Source: Axinella damicornis (Eukaryota > Porifera > Demospongiae > Axinellida > Axinellidae). Taken from it: 64,000 nt of DNA. Within the stretch, counting starts at the first letter, position 1. The number at the start of each line of letters is the position of its first letter. The notes below the pieces were generated by a model, which did not search any database, was not told the origin of the DNA, and saw nothing but the letters and a program-made list of their open reading frames with translations. Positions 47,258 to 59,200 of the stretch are shown piece after piece. The translations under genes were made by a program, and so were the position numbers. The DNA lies in NCBI GenBank assembly GCA_963931865.1, contig OZ007514.1, forward strand, positions 186,001 through 250,000, given 5' to 3'.

Positions 47258-49736
47258 ATGTTTCGCTTCTGCTCCATTTCGTCTGGACGTAGGTCCGTTC
47301 TTGCAGCGAGGGCGGTTCTTTCTCCCATTAGAAGGGCCATCAGCTCAGCCACCGGCTCACATGCGGAGGAGAAGAACAAGTTCTACGAGCTCAGGACGTA
47401 TTCCATCCAGCCGGCGAGATTTGGGGAATTTCTGAAGCTCACCGCGGAGAAAATTCACATGCGAACTGCCTACTCCAAAATGCTTGGATACTGGGCCACT
47501 GAACTGGGAGGGATGAATGAGGTCGTCCATCTATGGGAGTATGGTGAGCGTGTGGTATCTAAATAAAGCGCACCAAACGTTATGGAGCTCTCCTCCCCTC
47601 GTACCCCGTCTCACACAGACAGTTTCGCTCATCGCAGTGCTGTACGCAAGGCTCTTGCTGAGGACAAAGAATGGAATCAAGCATACTTTTCAAAAATCCT
47701 ACCCATGCTCATCTCACAGGTATTTCTTCTGAGCTACGTATGCATGAAGAATGGTTGTAGAGGGGGCTCTAGCACCATGTAGATATTGTTTGTTGTACAA
47801 CGCACTTCTCCAGCAACATCAAGACTGGCAAGTAGCTAGCCCTCCTTAAAACTGGGGAGCTGGATAAAACAGGTGTTTTCGGACATCAAGTGCCTATCGC
47901 CATGCAAGTGTGTCTTTCCTATACAGAAAAATGTGGTGCTTTATGCGTGTCCGTGGTACCAGCCTCAGCTAGAGCCCAGGAAACAGTTCGGTAAGTTGCC
48001 AATGAACCAAGTAGGTTATGGTTGTGTCTGATTAGCCTCGTTCCCAGGCTCCTCCCCAGCTTTTTGTCGCATACTGTACAAAAAGCTGGGGAGGAGCCTG
48101 GGAACGAGGCTAGTGTCTGATGGCTATACAGCAGATTGCACTTCCGTTCAAAAATTTGCGTATTCCGTAGATTTTGTGGAAACCTTGTTCTGCAAGTATG
48201 ACGCTCACGCAAAGTGCCCGCAACTTCTGGACTTCAGCGTGTTTTCCGGGCCGTGTCGTTCTGTGAAGCTACACCCACAGGAAGTTCTTGCCGCTAACTT
48301 GTATTAGCATGGTCACGGAATCCGCAAATATTCGAACGGAAGTGCAATCCACTGTAGTATAGTTTTGTAAAATGACATCACATGGCATTGATCAATAAGT
48401 TCAGCGATGCATGCCTCTTGTTTTAGCTAAGAATATATAATAATTTGCAGTGCCAGCAGTTTCACCATCCATGGAGTGGTTTATCATTTGTTTTAAACCA
48501 TGTTGTAATGGAATGACGCTGCAGAATATTCCATCTACGCTACGTATCACAATATCTGTCTCCAGGTTCCTATGAGCTGGTGGTCCACACTGTAGTGCCC
48601 GGTATGATGCAAGAGCTTCAGCACCGTGTGCAGCAGGGGCTGCCCTCTCGGCTGGAGATGGCCTATCCACCCCCCCTCGGGTTCTGGGTCTCCGACTTTG
48701 GTCCCAGCACCACATGTAACTATAGAGTAGATTAGCCTCGTTCCCAAGCCAAGCCTGGGAACGAGGCTAAGAGTAGATGTTCTTTGCAGGATGCAGTGCA
48801 AGTATGCTAAAGGCAATACAAAGCTGTGTAATATCATAATCCACCAATACAGAAATTAGCCAATATTCCAATAACCGTATCTACCAATACTGACCAGATC
48901 GATAACATACAACTTTGTTCAAATTTCCTACTTACAGCAATTTATCAGGCAAATATCTCATAAACATTTGGAATGCATTTTGTAACATTTGCCAATAGAT
49001 ATTTTTGGCTGATATAGCCGATATCTGATAGCCATCCAATGGTTGGTGCAAGACTGACAGATGTGACTTTCAGTTTCATGATGTCACCATTGTCCTTGGC
49101 AGTCTGCCATTCTCACGAGTTGAATATCCACCTGTCTTCCCACGTTGTGTCCTTCCTCGCAGTCTGTCACATATGGCCGCATGAGAACTTGGACAAGAGG
49201 GCAGAGCACAGAAGAGAGCTCTTCCATGTTGAAATGTGGAGAGAGACCTGTAAGTTAAAGTGAAGCTTCTGACATACCTGTATATGCTGAAACTGTACCT
49301 ACTGAAACTAGTACAATGTACATTTAGACTACACTACAATATTATACTAACTAGAATTCAAAACTAACGGAGAGACCTGTAAGTTAAATTAAGTGAAGTT
49401 CCTACTGTGACCAAGTAGTTAGCTTTGAAATCATACTGAAACTTACTGTATTGAGACCGGCTATAACTTTTGGCGTGGTGTTTGGGATTCAAAACTAACT
49501 GTACTGGATTTGGAAACCTTTAGCTAAGGCTGTTTGTATGATTGTTGAGCCTTTATACTAAGCACCACTGCTACCGAAAATTTCACAAACTATAACTTCA
49601 ACCACCTACAACTAAACCATAGCCGTACTTGAACAACTTGTTTACTGTTCTGTTCACAGGGCGGGACACCATGAAGTTCATGCAGGATGTGCAGGTGAAG
49701 GCGCTTGCACCGACTCCGTTCTCTCCTCTTCAGTAG
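47258..49736 (+). CDS. NIPSNAP family mitochondrial protein, six exons
   Basis: Exons 47258-47543, 47619-47719, 47927-47990, 48566-48715, 49163-49249 and 49660-49736 join in phase to 254 residues. The N-terminal 35 residues (MFRFCSISSGRRSVLAARAV) are basic and hydroxylated, a plausible mitochondrial presequence. Then comes the NIPSNAP core: FYELRTYSIQPARFGEFLKL, YSKMLGYWATELGGMNEV and LWEYDSFAHRSAVRKALAED. The second NIPSNAP half begins YELVVHTVVPGMMQEL and ends with WRDTMKFMQDVQ. NIPSNAP proteins are dimeric alpha/beta-barrel-like matrix or outer-membrane proteins linked in vertebrates to mitophagy signalling. It is closest in layout to NIPSNAP3. The gene converges on the FAD monooxygenase gene, 358 bases away. 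Introns 3 and 4 contain foldback MITEs. Confidence 0.92.
48033..48112. mobile_element. TAGCCTCGTTCCCAGG foldback MITE with perfect 9-bp target duplication
   Basis: An 80-base element with 35-base perfect inverted arms starting TAGCCTCGTTCCCAGGCTCC. The flanks on both sides read GTGTCTGAT, an exact 9-base duplication (48024-48032 and 48113-48121). It lies in NIPSNAP intron 3. Confidence 0.9.
48734..48769. mobile_element. Minimal TAGCCTCGTTCCC foldback copy with 9-bp duplication
   Basis: TAGCCTCGTTCCCAAGCC plus AAGCCTGGGAACGAGGCTA, flanked on both sides by AGAGTAGAT. It lies in NIPSNAP intron 4, a few bases from exon 4. Confidence 0.85.
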
Positions 49737-50094
49737 CGCTGAGAGCTGTACACGATTGGGGTATTGTTTGGCTCTCTGTGTGCATGCATATGCGTGCATG
49801 GCTTCAATTTGTGAATCACTAGTTAATTTATGGCCACTAGAGACCGTAATGGCTTCAAAAAAAGGTTAAATTGCCATCTTTGGGAGCAAAATTAAAATGG
49901 TGTTGCAGATGCAATGAATGGTTCGGTGTGAATGTTTACACACGTATGGTCTGGTTACAAAGTAATGGTTGGTATGGGAAAGGGCCCTATGGGGTTCAAA
50001 GGTCAGATAAAGGTCAGGTGACCTTCAAACCCTGAGCTAGAAAATTGAGACGGATTTATTAATGTCAGGCCTTCCTGTGCTTCTTCACATTTTG

Positions 50095-52814
50095 CTAGAA
50101 GTGAGGCTTCATGTAGCTGTCCATTTGCTTCAGCTTGACGCCAGCCGGTGCCAGGCGTGACCCAATGAAGGTGAGCAAGTTCACAATGCTGCTGTCGGAC
50201 AGAAACACCCTCCCGGAAGAGTAGGACATCTCTGTCACTGTCTTGCTGGAGGGCACACGGATTTCTTCATACCTCCTCAACGCTTCAGCGATGTCTGATT
50301 TGCTGGGGCTGTCTGGTAGAGACGAGAGGACCGTGTACAGACATGCACTGTCCTCTAGTGCTTGGCAAGCACCCTGGTGTGTGTGTGTGAGCATGTCCAT
50401 GCATTGTAATTCACATACTTTCTTTGAGTAACCGAATATTTGCTGTGAAGCTTTTAGGTTGAGGAGCTTGTATATTAATACATTGCTGAAAGCAAACTTA
50501 GGTTGTCGTGAACTATGATGTTTGATTGATTTCTATCTCACTAAAGGTAGAAAAATAACCTAGACGATTCACCTAGCCTCGTTCCCAGGCTCCCCCTTGG
50601 AGCCTGGGAATGAGGCTGTAATTCACCTGTCCGAGCATAGGGGAGGTTGGGTGTGCCGCATCCCCCAGCAGGGTAACACAGTCCCACCCCCAGGGTGTCG
50701 GAAGAGGGAGACGATCAAAGATGGGATTGAAGATAATATTCTGGGGATCACACTTCTGAACAATGTCCATGCCTTCTGAAAACCACCTCTTCTTCTTCAG
50801 GACAGAAACGATTCTGCTGTGACGTTCTTCAGGAGACATTTCCAGAGTGATTTTCTTCTCAAATTCTTCCAAGTCCTTCTCCAGTATGTTTTCAGTGAAC
50901 CACCAGTAGACGCGGTCACCAATCATTGGGATGAGGCCTACACTTGCACCCCTACCAAACGATGCACAAGTGAAGAACTTTTCAGTTGGGTAGTCATGAG
51001 TGACACCCCTGTAGCCAACGAAACCAAGGTAACGAGGTTTGTCCACACCTGAGTGGACAGAGGTACATACCACTGTTACTCAACACCATAACACACTCCC
51101 TTAAACAACCATAACACACGGCTGAATGAAACAGAAACCGGAGGACAACATTTGGAACTGTCAGTGTTGATCATAAGAAACAGAAGTTGAATTCTGTTCC
51201 TGCACTGGCTTGAAGGCTTTGCCATTCCGCATGTGCCATATTATAATCCAACTGGTTACCATGGTATCACGTATCTAAACATCAAACAGAACTGGGCCAA
51301 CAAAGTGAATCCTGATCTGTACTAAATTCTTACCGGTAAATTACTCCTCATGGGAACACACATAATCAAAGATCTGGTCAAAAATGGTCATGCAGCATAC
51401 ACAGTATAATGGGGCACCCTTCAGCACATCGAGAGGGGATGGAGAGAGGGAGGGATCAAGGGAGGGGGAGGGAGGGATCAGGGGAGGGGAAGAGAGAGGT
51501 ATCAGGGGAGGGGAAGAGAGGGAGGGATCAGGGGAGAGGGAGGGATCAAGGGAGGGGGAGGGAGGGAGGGAGGGGAAGAGAGAGGGATCAGGGGAGGGGA
51601 AGAGAGGGAGGGATCAGGGGAGAGGGAGGGATCAAGGGAGGGGGAGGGAGGAGGGGAGGGAGGGAGGGATCAAGGGAGGGGGGGGGGGGAGGGAGGGAGG
51701 GAGGGAGGGAGCGATCAAGGGAGGGGGAGGGAGGGAGGGAGGGAGCGATCAAGGGAGGGGGAGGGAGGGAGGGAGGGAGCGATCAAGGGAGGGGGAGGGA
51801 GGGATCAGGGGAGGGAAAGAGAGGGATCAGGGGAGGGGAAGAGAGGGAGGGAACAGGGGAGAGGGAGGGATCAAAGGAGGGGGAGGGAGGGATGGATAAA
51901 GGGAGGGGGAGGGAGGGATCAAGGGAGGGGGAGGGATCAAGGAAGGGGGAGAGATGGAGGGATCAAGGGAGGGGAAGAGAGGGAGGGATCGGGAGAGGGA
52001 GGGAGGGATCAGGGGAGAGGGAGGGATCAAGGGAGGGGGAGCACTGTTTGACTGAGGGTATTGTGTACAGCAGTTGGTTGCTAAGAAGTAATGCATTACC
52101 ATGAATCTTTTCTCTGATGGTGGAGTGCAGTCCGTCCGCCCCAATCACGAGCCCAGCCTTATGCTGGGCCCCGTCAGCAAGAATGACTGTCACAGTCACG
52201 TCATTTGGATCAAACTGGATATCCACTACCCGCGACCCGGCTACAATCTCAGGCCCGTTCGTCATAGACTTTGCAAACTCACTGACTAAGTGCAGTAACT
52301 CTCCACGATGCACTACGATAGTTGGATAACCATACCGGTCAATAAGCTGTTGTTTCTTCAGCTCAGAGAAGATCCTCCCTCTGTGATCGGTTACTCGCAC
52401 TGAATCAGGCTCTACTGAATGCTTCTTGACAGTTTTCAGCAGTGCTGGGTCGATGTGGTTTAGTGCAGCCAGACTGTTGGGGTGCAGTGTTAGCCCTGCC
52501 CCAACCTCACGAAGTTCCGGAGATTGTTCAAATACCTAGAAGGACATTTTGTTTAGGCAAACAATTGCTGGACAGCTATGCATGCTGGATGTACAGTACC
52601 ACGCTGTTGTAATCACTCATACCAAGATGCTCGCGCTCTAGCTCACCCAATTGACCCTAGCCCTGGAACCAGACCGTGACTATAGGTACACCCTTGGCCT
52701 TGCCTTCGCCACATCATGCCTGCGTACCTTAACATCAAACCCTGCTTTGCACAAAGCAATGGCGGCTGGGATACCCCCAATACCACCTCCAGCTACGATC
52801 GCTCTCGACACCAT
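50095..52814 (-). CDS. FAD-dependent monooxygenase (aromatic-hydroxylase fold), four exons
   Basis: Exons 52814-52728, 52535-52100, 51048-50627 and 50373-50095 (TAG) join in phase to 407 residues. Residues 4-16 contain the Rossmann dinucleotide motif AIVAGGGIGGIPAA. VIGADGLHSTIRE is the DG motif binding both FAD and NAD(P)H, and LLGDAAHPTSPMLGQ is the GD motif contacting FAD ribityl. Together these define class A flavoprotein monooxygenases such as salicylate or kynurenine hydroxylases; the substrate cannot be told. The C-terminus lacks an obvious membrane anchor, unlike kynurenine 3-monooxygenase. Intron 2 holds a 600-base GGGAGG satellite. The Met at 52832 is an alternative start, but MVSRAIVAGGG is the more usual beginning for this fold. 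Such enzymes are patchily distributed in animals. Confidence 0.85.
50574..50618. mobile_element. TAGCCTCGTTCCCAGG foldback copy
   Basis: TAGCCTCGTTCCCAGGCTCC and GGAGCCTGGGAATGAGGCT form a near-perfect hairpin. The flanks share ATTCACC (7 of 9). Confidence 0.8.
51431..52050. repeat. GGGAGG(GA) purine minisatellite in monooxygenase intron 2
   Basis: Units such as GGGAGGGATCAAGGGAGGGG and AGAGAGGGAGGGATCAGGGG repeat over about 620 bases, leaving long open plus-strand frames of G/R/E composition that are not genes. Confidence 0.9.
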
Positions 52815-52879
52815 ATTAAATCTCGATCTCATGCTCCGGCCGGATCGAGCCTCGGACCCTGCTCGAGCTCCTCAGGAAC

Positions 52880-52996
52880 GGGAAGTAGCCACTAGTAGTG
52901 GGTGTGGCAGGCAAGAGGCTGGCAGATTTTATCTCGCAGCTGTGGAGAAAAATCGGGAGATAAAATCTGCGCGGAGGCCTGGGGACGAGGCTACTA
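52880..52996. mobile_element. Decayed foldback copy related to the TAGCCTCGTTCCCAGG family
   Basis: It ends with GGCCTGGGGACGAGGCTACT and has internal inverted blocks CAGATTTTATCTCG/GAGATAAAATCTG, like the copy at 33893. Confidence 0.45.
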
Positions 52997-53226
52997 AAAT
53001 ATACTACCTTGCTGCAAATATCTCGACAATCATGTGCACTAAACCATAGATATTATCTATGGATAAACATACCAGGTGGGATATCAGTATACAGGGGTAT
53101 CTACTTAGTACATGTATACAGATCATTTTGGCACAGACTGCAATGAACATTATCCTATACAAACTACTGCATCAAGAGCTACAAAAACCATAATTATTGT
53201 AGATACAAAATATGCAAAGCATGTTT

Positions 53227-56200
53227 TTACAGAGTCGTGTTTCCTTGAATAGCTTTGGGACTCATCTGAGACCAGAGGCCGCGATCTGGAGCCAAGGCTG
53301 TCAAACCAGTAATCAGACTAGCAAAAGACGGCCTTTTATCGATCTCCTGGAATTGAAAGAAATTCACAATAGTTTGCCCAATGTCATACGGCCTACTAAT
53401 GAATGAAACGTTATGATGCAAAATCTGGGATAGAAATGGGTTTGTATAACAAGGGTATAGCAAACAGGAGCATTCTTGTGAGTCTTTCAGAGCCATGGGT
53501 GCACATCTGTATCCACATTCACAGGCTCCGATAACAAACGTGATGGTTTATAATAATAGACACTCCCGAACCCTCACCATATTCCAACACTTCTTCATCA
53601 GCTTGTACACTTCCTTTTGGCAATGCTTTCCGCCGGGTCTGTCAAGCTTGTGCCCCTTGACCACCTGTTGATCAGATCAAACTGGACTGCAAGTAATTTC
53701 ACTTGGTTAATTAGTAAGTATGACACATACCTTATCCTTCACTTGTTGGTTGACAAAATTAGAATATGGTGTTTGGGCTCCAGTCCATAGTTCCCACAGA
53801 AAAACACCTGCAAATATAATGATCATTGTTAGCCTCATTCCCAGACGCTTGCTTGTGTGTGATGGGAAACCTGGTACACACTGTTCACACAGCCATGTTC
53901 AGCTCCTGAAATCTATACACATAATGACATAGCAACGATGCAAACTGCCACTGCCGGTACAAGAACACTGAAAAAAAACACCTGTAGATGCAGGACCCTA
54001 CGGACACCCCCATCATATGTGTGGTCTGCGCAGGGGGTTAAAATAGTGCCATTTTTACAGTGTAGTGGTCCCACAATAGACTTGAATGGGCGAAGAAACG
54101 GCACAAACAGGCTCCTGACAACGGCACAGTTTGTTCAACTTCGTTGCTGTCAAGCAATATTAATAGTCCTTGATTCAAACGTTGCCACGTATCTGGCAAG
54201 GCTCTCAAGTGTGGTCTTTAACTCATTTAGTGTGATGGAGTAGCTATGGTTACCAAGGGAGATTTATAAATGTACAAACTGCTGGAGTGTGTACCAGACC
54301 CATGCATATTTCTCTCCACCCAGAACCAGGAATTCTGTGAAACCTCTCTGATCACTGAGTCCTGGTGCCAGATAAACAGACTTACCAAATGACCAGACGT
54401 CTGACTTGATGCTGAACTGAGCATGTCCCCCTTGAAGCACTTCTGGAGCGGCCCACCGTACAGGTACCGCGTTGGTTACTGGCGGACGCTTACTTGTAAA
54501 CAGTGCCAGTGAAAGGTCTGCCAATTTGACTATTTTCTCACCGACCAAGCAGTTACGGGCAGCCTTAGGGAAGAAAACACACTTCCAAATTGATCAGTGA
54601 ATTATATACCTCAAAATAGTTAAGCATACCACGTCCTTGTGAACAATCCCTCTGTCCTCGAGGTATCTCATGGCTGAGCAGATCTGGGTTGCCATGTCCA
54701 GAAGAACTTCTTTGTTCAATTGTTTGGAGTGTTGCTGTAGGAAGTTGTACAGGGACCCTGCACAAAACACCATCCGTATTACAATACTATCGTAGCAGAC
54801 TGCAAGGTATATATCAACTGACCATTGGGCAGCAGCTCAGTAACAATGAACGTTGGTCCACCTTGGGTAGCCACGCCATGGAGTTTTAGCAACTTCTCAT
54901 GGTGGCAATCTCTACACATTCCAATCAAGATGGCACAATTTCATACTGGTACACATGTTGTGCATGAGTTATATACAGGAGTACACAGTGGTAGATGCAT
55001 GGGTAGGTAACCCAACGTACTTCAGAATTGTGAGTGCTTCACAGAGGAAGTCATTTCCCTTGTGTTCGCTCAGAGCCTTACTGTCCACTACTCTGATGGC
55101 CACGTTGAAGCCCATCAGTGTCCCTGCTGCTACATACTGTTGGGGAATAATGACATGTTGTGCAATGCCTATATTCTGTAGTAGGCAAAATTTCTTGGAG
55201 TTGTATGATAAAGAGCGCATGATGACATCATCCTCATTGCTGCAATGACGATGATGTCATCATGCGCTCTTGTATGATACCTGTATTCAATAGTGCATGG
55301 TGTTATCAACAAACAAATGAACTTCTGGATGAAGTGTACAATCGTGACTTACCCCACACGACCCTTCGGATTGGTGAGTACCCACAATTAGTGCTGATCT
55401 GGGAATTTCTAGACTCTCTCCTGAGATATTGAGGAGTCAGAAACAACTCACCTATAATCATGACCAGGAGGTATAAAACGTAATGTGTACCTGATAGCTT
55501 CCGAAGCTGTGCAGCAATGTCTGAAGAACAGATGCACAATGAAGGTGACGGTGATGGCAGGGAAGTTTCTTGTTAAAGAATAGCATACCTGTCTTCTCCG
55601 CAACCCCGACTGTCGCATAGTTGTGTGGATTAGAAGCTGCTATCAACTTCTGCATGAGTTGATCAAACCTGGGCCTCTCTTCGCGTTTCTGCATGATCAG
55701 AAACCGGATAGATTTTTTCCACAGTGGGTAACTACAGTATACTAACCATCTTCCAGCAGTTCTCCATGATCTCATACACATCGTGAGGACATGTTCGAGG
55801 TCTTTCAAGGCGATATCCTGAGAGCACCTATTGAAGTACATGCATACATCAATGATGGTGCCCCTGCAGTGTTTAAGTGTTTATGCTTACCATCAATTCC
55901 TGAAGGAATAGTTATTTATTGTGCAACTGCCATAATAATACTGGGTGTTTCAGAGCATGCAGCTGCAGTCATTTTATTCCTCCCTGTGTATAGCTACTGG
56001 TAATCACAACTTCAATTGCAAGCTGCACAATGTGCACTATAAAGATTAAAACACCAATTTCGTGTCAAGAATGATAGCTACTGTAGGTCACCTGTCTCTT
56101 CACATCTTGGTTACGCAGCTCAGAATATGGCATCCGTCCACCTGTCCACAGCTCCCACAGTACAATCCCTGCATCAAGAGTCATGATACACATAGATCAC

Positions 56201-59200
56201 AAGGCTCCTGCACACAGTGTCACTAGACTACAGTTATTATGCATGCACATATTATATATATATAGATAGGCCTTGCATTCAACCGAGTTGGCTCTTGTGA
56301 TACCCAGCAAGGCAGTAGCTATCACCTACCAAACGACCAGACATCGGATTTAGTGGTGAATTTTGGAGTCTGCGTGATGCATTCCGGAGCAGCCCATCTG
56401 ATGGTCACCACCGTCCTTGATGGCTTGCGGGGTCTTGTGTACAAGGAGAGTGAGTAGTCTGCCACTTTGACCACGTTCTGCTCACCGACTAGGCAGTTAC
56501 GGGTAGCCTACAAATGGAAACAAAGGGCTTCATATGATACTGTCAGAATGAGTCATACATACAAACACACAGCAACAACGTCACAAGTTACAAAGCATAC
56601 ACGTTAGCTATACTGATACATGGTATCCATGCAGGCTAGGCTGTACAACAGACGTTGCTACTATATATGACACTCAGCTTTCCTCTCATCCCCCTCTTGT
56701 ATGTGTCACACGTTCCCTACTCATCCATCCACGCAAGTCAAACACACTACGAAGGAGCTTACTAAATCTTCGTGAGCAATCCCTTTGGCCTCGAGCCACT
56801 TCATAGCAGAGCAGATCTGAGTGGCCAGGTAGAGCAGTATATCCTTCCTCTGCACCAGTTCCGAGTGCTGTCTCAGGTATTTATCCAGGGGACCTGCAGT
56901 GGAGTCGCACATCTGCACTTACAGGTGCATGGAGTGTAATGGTGCAAAGACTAGAGACCTTAAAAACCAAGATGCATGTTACATTTCAGTTGGAAACTTT
57001 TACACATGCTTAATTATTAGGTGTCAGTTCTGACGTAATGAGCAACTATGCTGCTACGTATAGCAATGCCTCTTTCTTGTGCATGGCTGGTATAAATATG
57101 CACTGAATTACCCTCTAAATTTTGGCATGGTAATCACCACTAACTGCTAACCATTCACTAGGTGTTCAGTGACGACCAGGACCACTCCACCTTCTGTGCA
57201 GATTCCGTAGAGCTTCACAAGGTTTTGGTGATAGAATATCCTGCATACAAAATCAACATTTGATAATATCCGATAGGTATAGTTACAACTATGTGGCTCC
57301 AAAGTCAAGTATGCTAATCTGGAAACCTGTCACTCATAGTGCCTTTTGTATCTACATAGGTTGGAGCGTGTACTTCACTTCTGATTTCCTAACATGTCAC
57401 TGCTAACTCACTTCATAGTGTTCAGTGCATCTACAATGAAACACTGAAGGGCTGCACCAATGTGTTCCTCCTTAGCAACCCTGATGGCACAGCTGGTACC
57501 CTCCCAGCTGCCTGCCACCACATGCTGTTGGTGAGAACAACCATAAGACAGACTATAACCAAGTATGCTGTGTAAGATACTTTCCTTCAGCCATAACACT
57601 GACCCCGTACTGTCCTCTGCCAACCACCTCAGAGCTGAGTGTCAATTCAGACCTGGAGATTGGCTTCACCTCATCTAATAAGGGATTCACAGAACAACAG
57701 CATGTTACAAAGAAATACAGCATTGTTCACAAGCTTTCTCAATACAGTTTTTGAGTGCATTCAGTGCAGAGGAAGGCCTGGTATAGCCTTGTTCCCAGGC
57801 CCCATGAGTCGATTGCAGTACATAAAAGTGTTCTTCGTGCAACCAAAAATAGCACAGACCCGGGAATGAGGCTAAGCCTGGTACTATGTTGCTGATCATA
57901 ATGACTGTCAGTTGTTCAAACTAAGCAACTTTTTGCTGCAGCTCTGAGACCAGGAGTCCAGCAAGAGCAGCTGATCACACCATGAGTATGCTGAAGTCAC
58001 AGTAGACCTGTATCCGAGGGATCGATTTTTCCCATATACAAGAATGTTGGTACTATACAAACAAGTATAAGCACTTCTTTGTGGTTCTTGCACTACTGTA
58101 TACATTGAACATACCAGGCCCTCCTGTGTACATCTTGGTACATGGCCTGGGAATGAGGCTAGTGAAGTACTACGAGACCACTGTGAACATACGTACCTGG
58201 AATGACGATGGGAACCTGATAGATGGGCACGTTGTCAATGAACGGCTCAACTTCTTTTCCATGTGAGTATTCATGCAAACTAGTAAGTAGGCCTGTCACA
58301 TAGGAATGAAGGGATACAGCTCATGTGCAGACTACATACAAAATGCACATTGCCTTTCTTTCGATTCAATGCAGTGACATACCTCCCTTGTGCTGCTTGT
58401 AATAGTCGATCAGCTCCTCCAGAGTCTGAAACTGATACTTCTCCTCCATGTAGTACTCAGAGCTCTCATTCTCCCAAATATGGTAGTGGTACACTTTACT
58501 GCCGCAGCTGTAGGGATGATATTGGATCAGATTGCTAGTCAGTTTGTGCACGTTAGAAAATGAATATGACAACTCCATGATCTTTGTAAAACAATTAAGG
58601 TGATCAATCCCATGCCTGTTCCTTCCTTCTGACCAAGATCTGGCTGCATGCCTTACTCAAACACTTTATTTGTGCTTACACACTTATGAGTTAGGACAAT
58701 TAACTCATTACCTACTACTGCAAACAGCTCAAAGAAGCAGAAGAACATGTACAAAGTATTAACGCCTAATATTAACCCCCCTATATAAAATCTTATGGGC
58801 TTATGGGTATCCTCCGGGCTCATTTGGCTGCTACGGGGTGCAATGGGTTAAGCAGCTATCTTACACTATGAATGTACCAAGGCAAAACCCTCAGATATTG
58901 CATAAAAGTCCAGTAGCCTCAACCACACAATAGAAGGTCAGAATGGCCAGCTAGGGAGAGTGCACAGTCTGACTCAGAGTTTGGTACACTACTTCATTCA
59001 TATAAGTAATAGGCTCGGAAATTCTTGTGTACATCATCTGCAAGTGCGACTGGACCATACGTACGTCCTCTGCCTCCATGCAGTGCAATTGGATGTACAA
59101 CGAAGCTATCAACGGCGTCACACATGCAGTAATAACTTACTACAATGACAGGGAGTACGTGCTGCCCCCTCCGCCCCTCACCACAAAGTTTCCATCACTC

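Noticed and set aside
51384..52104. Long plus-strand open frames of G/R/E composition
   Set aside because: They are translations of the GGGAGG satellite within the monooxygenase intron; opposite and adjacent exons account for the real gene.
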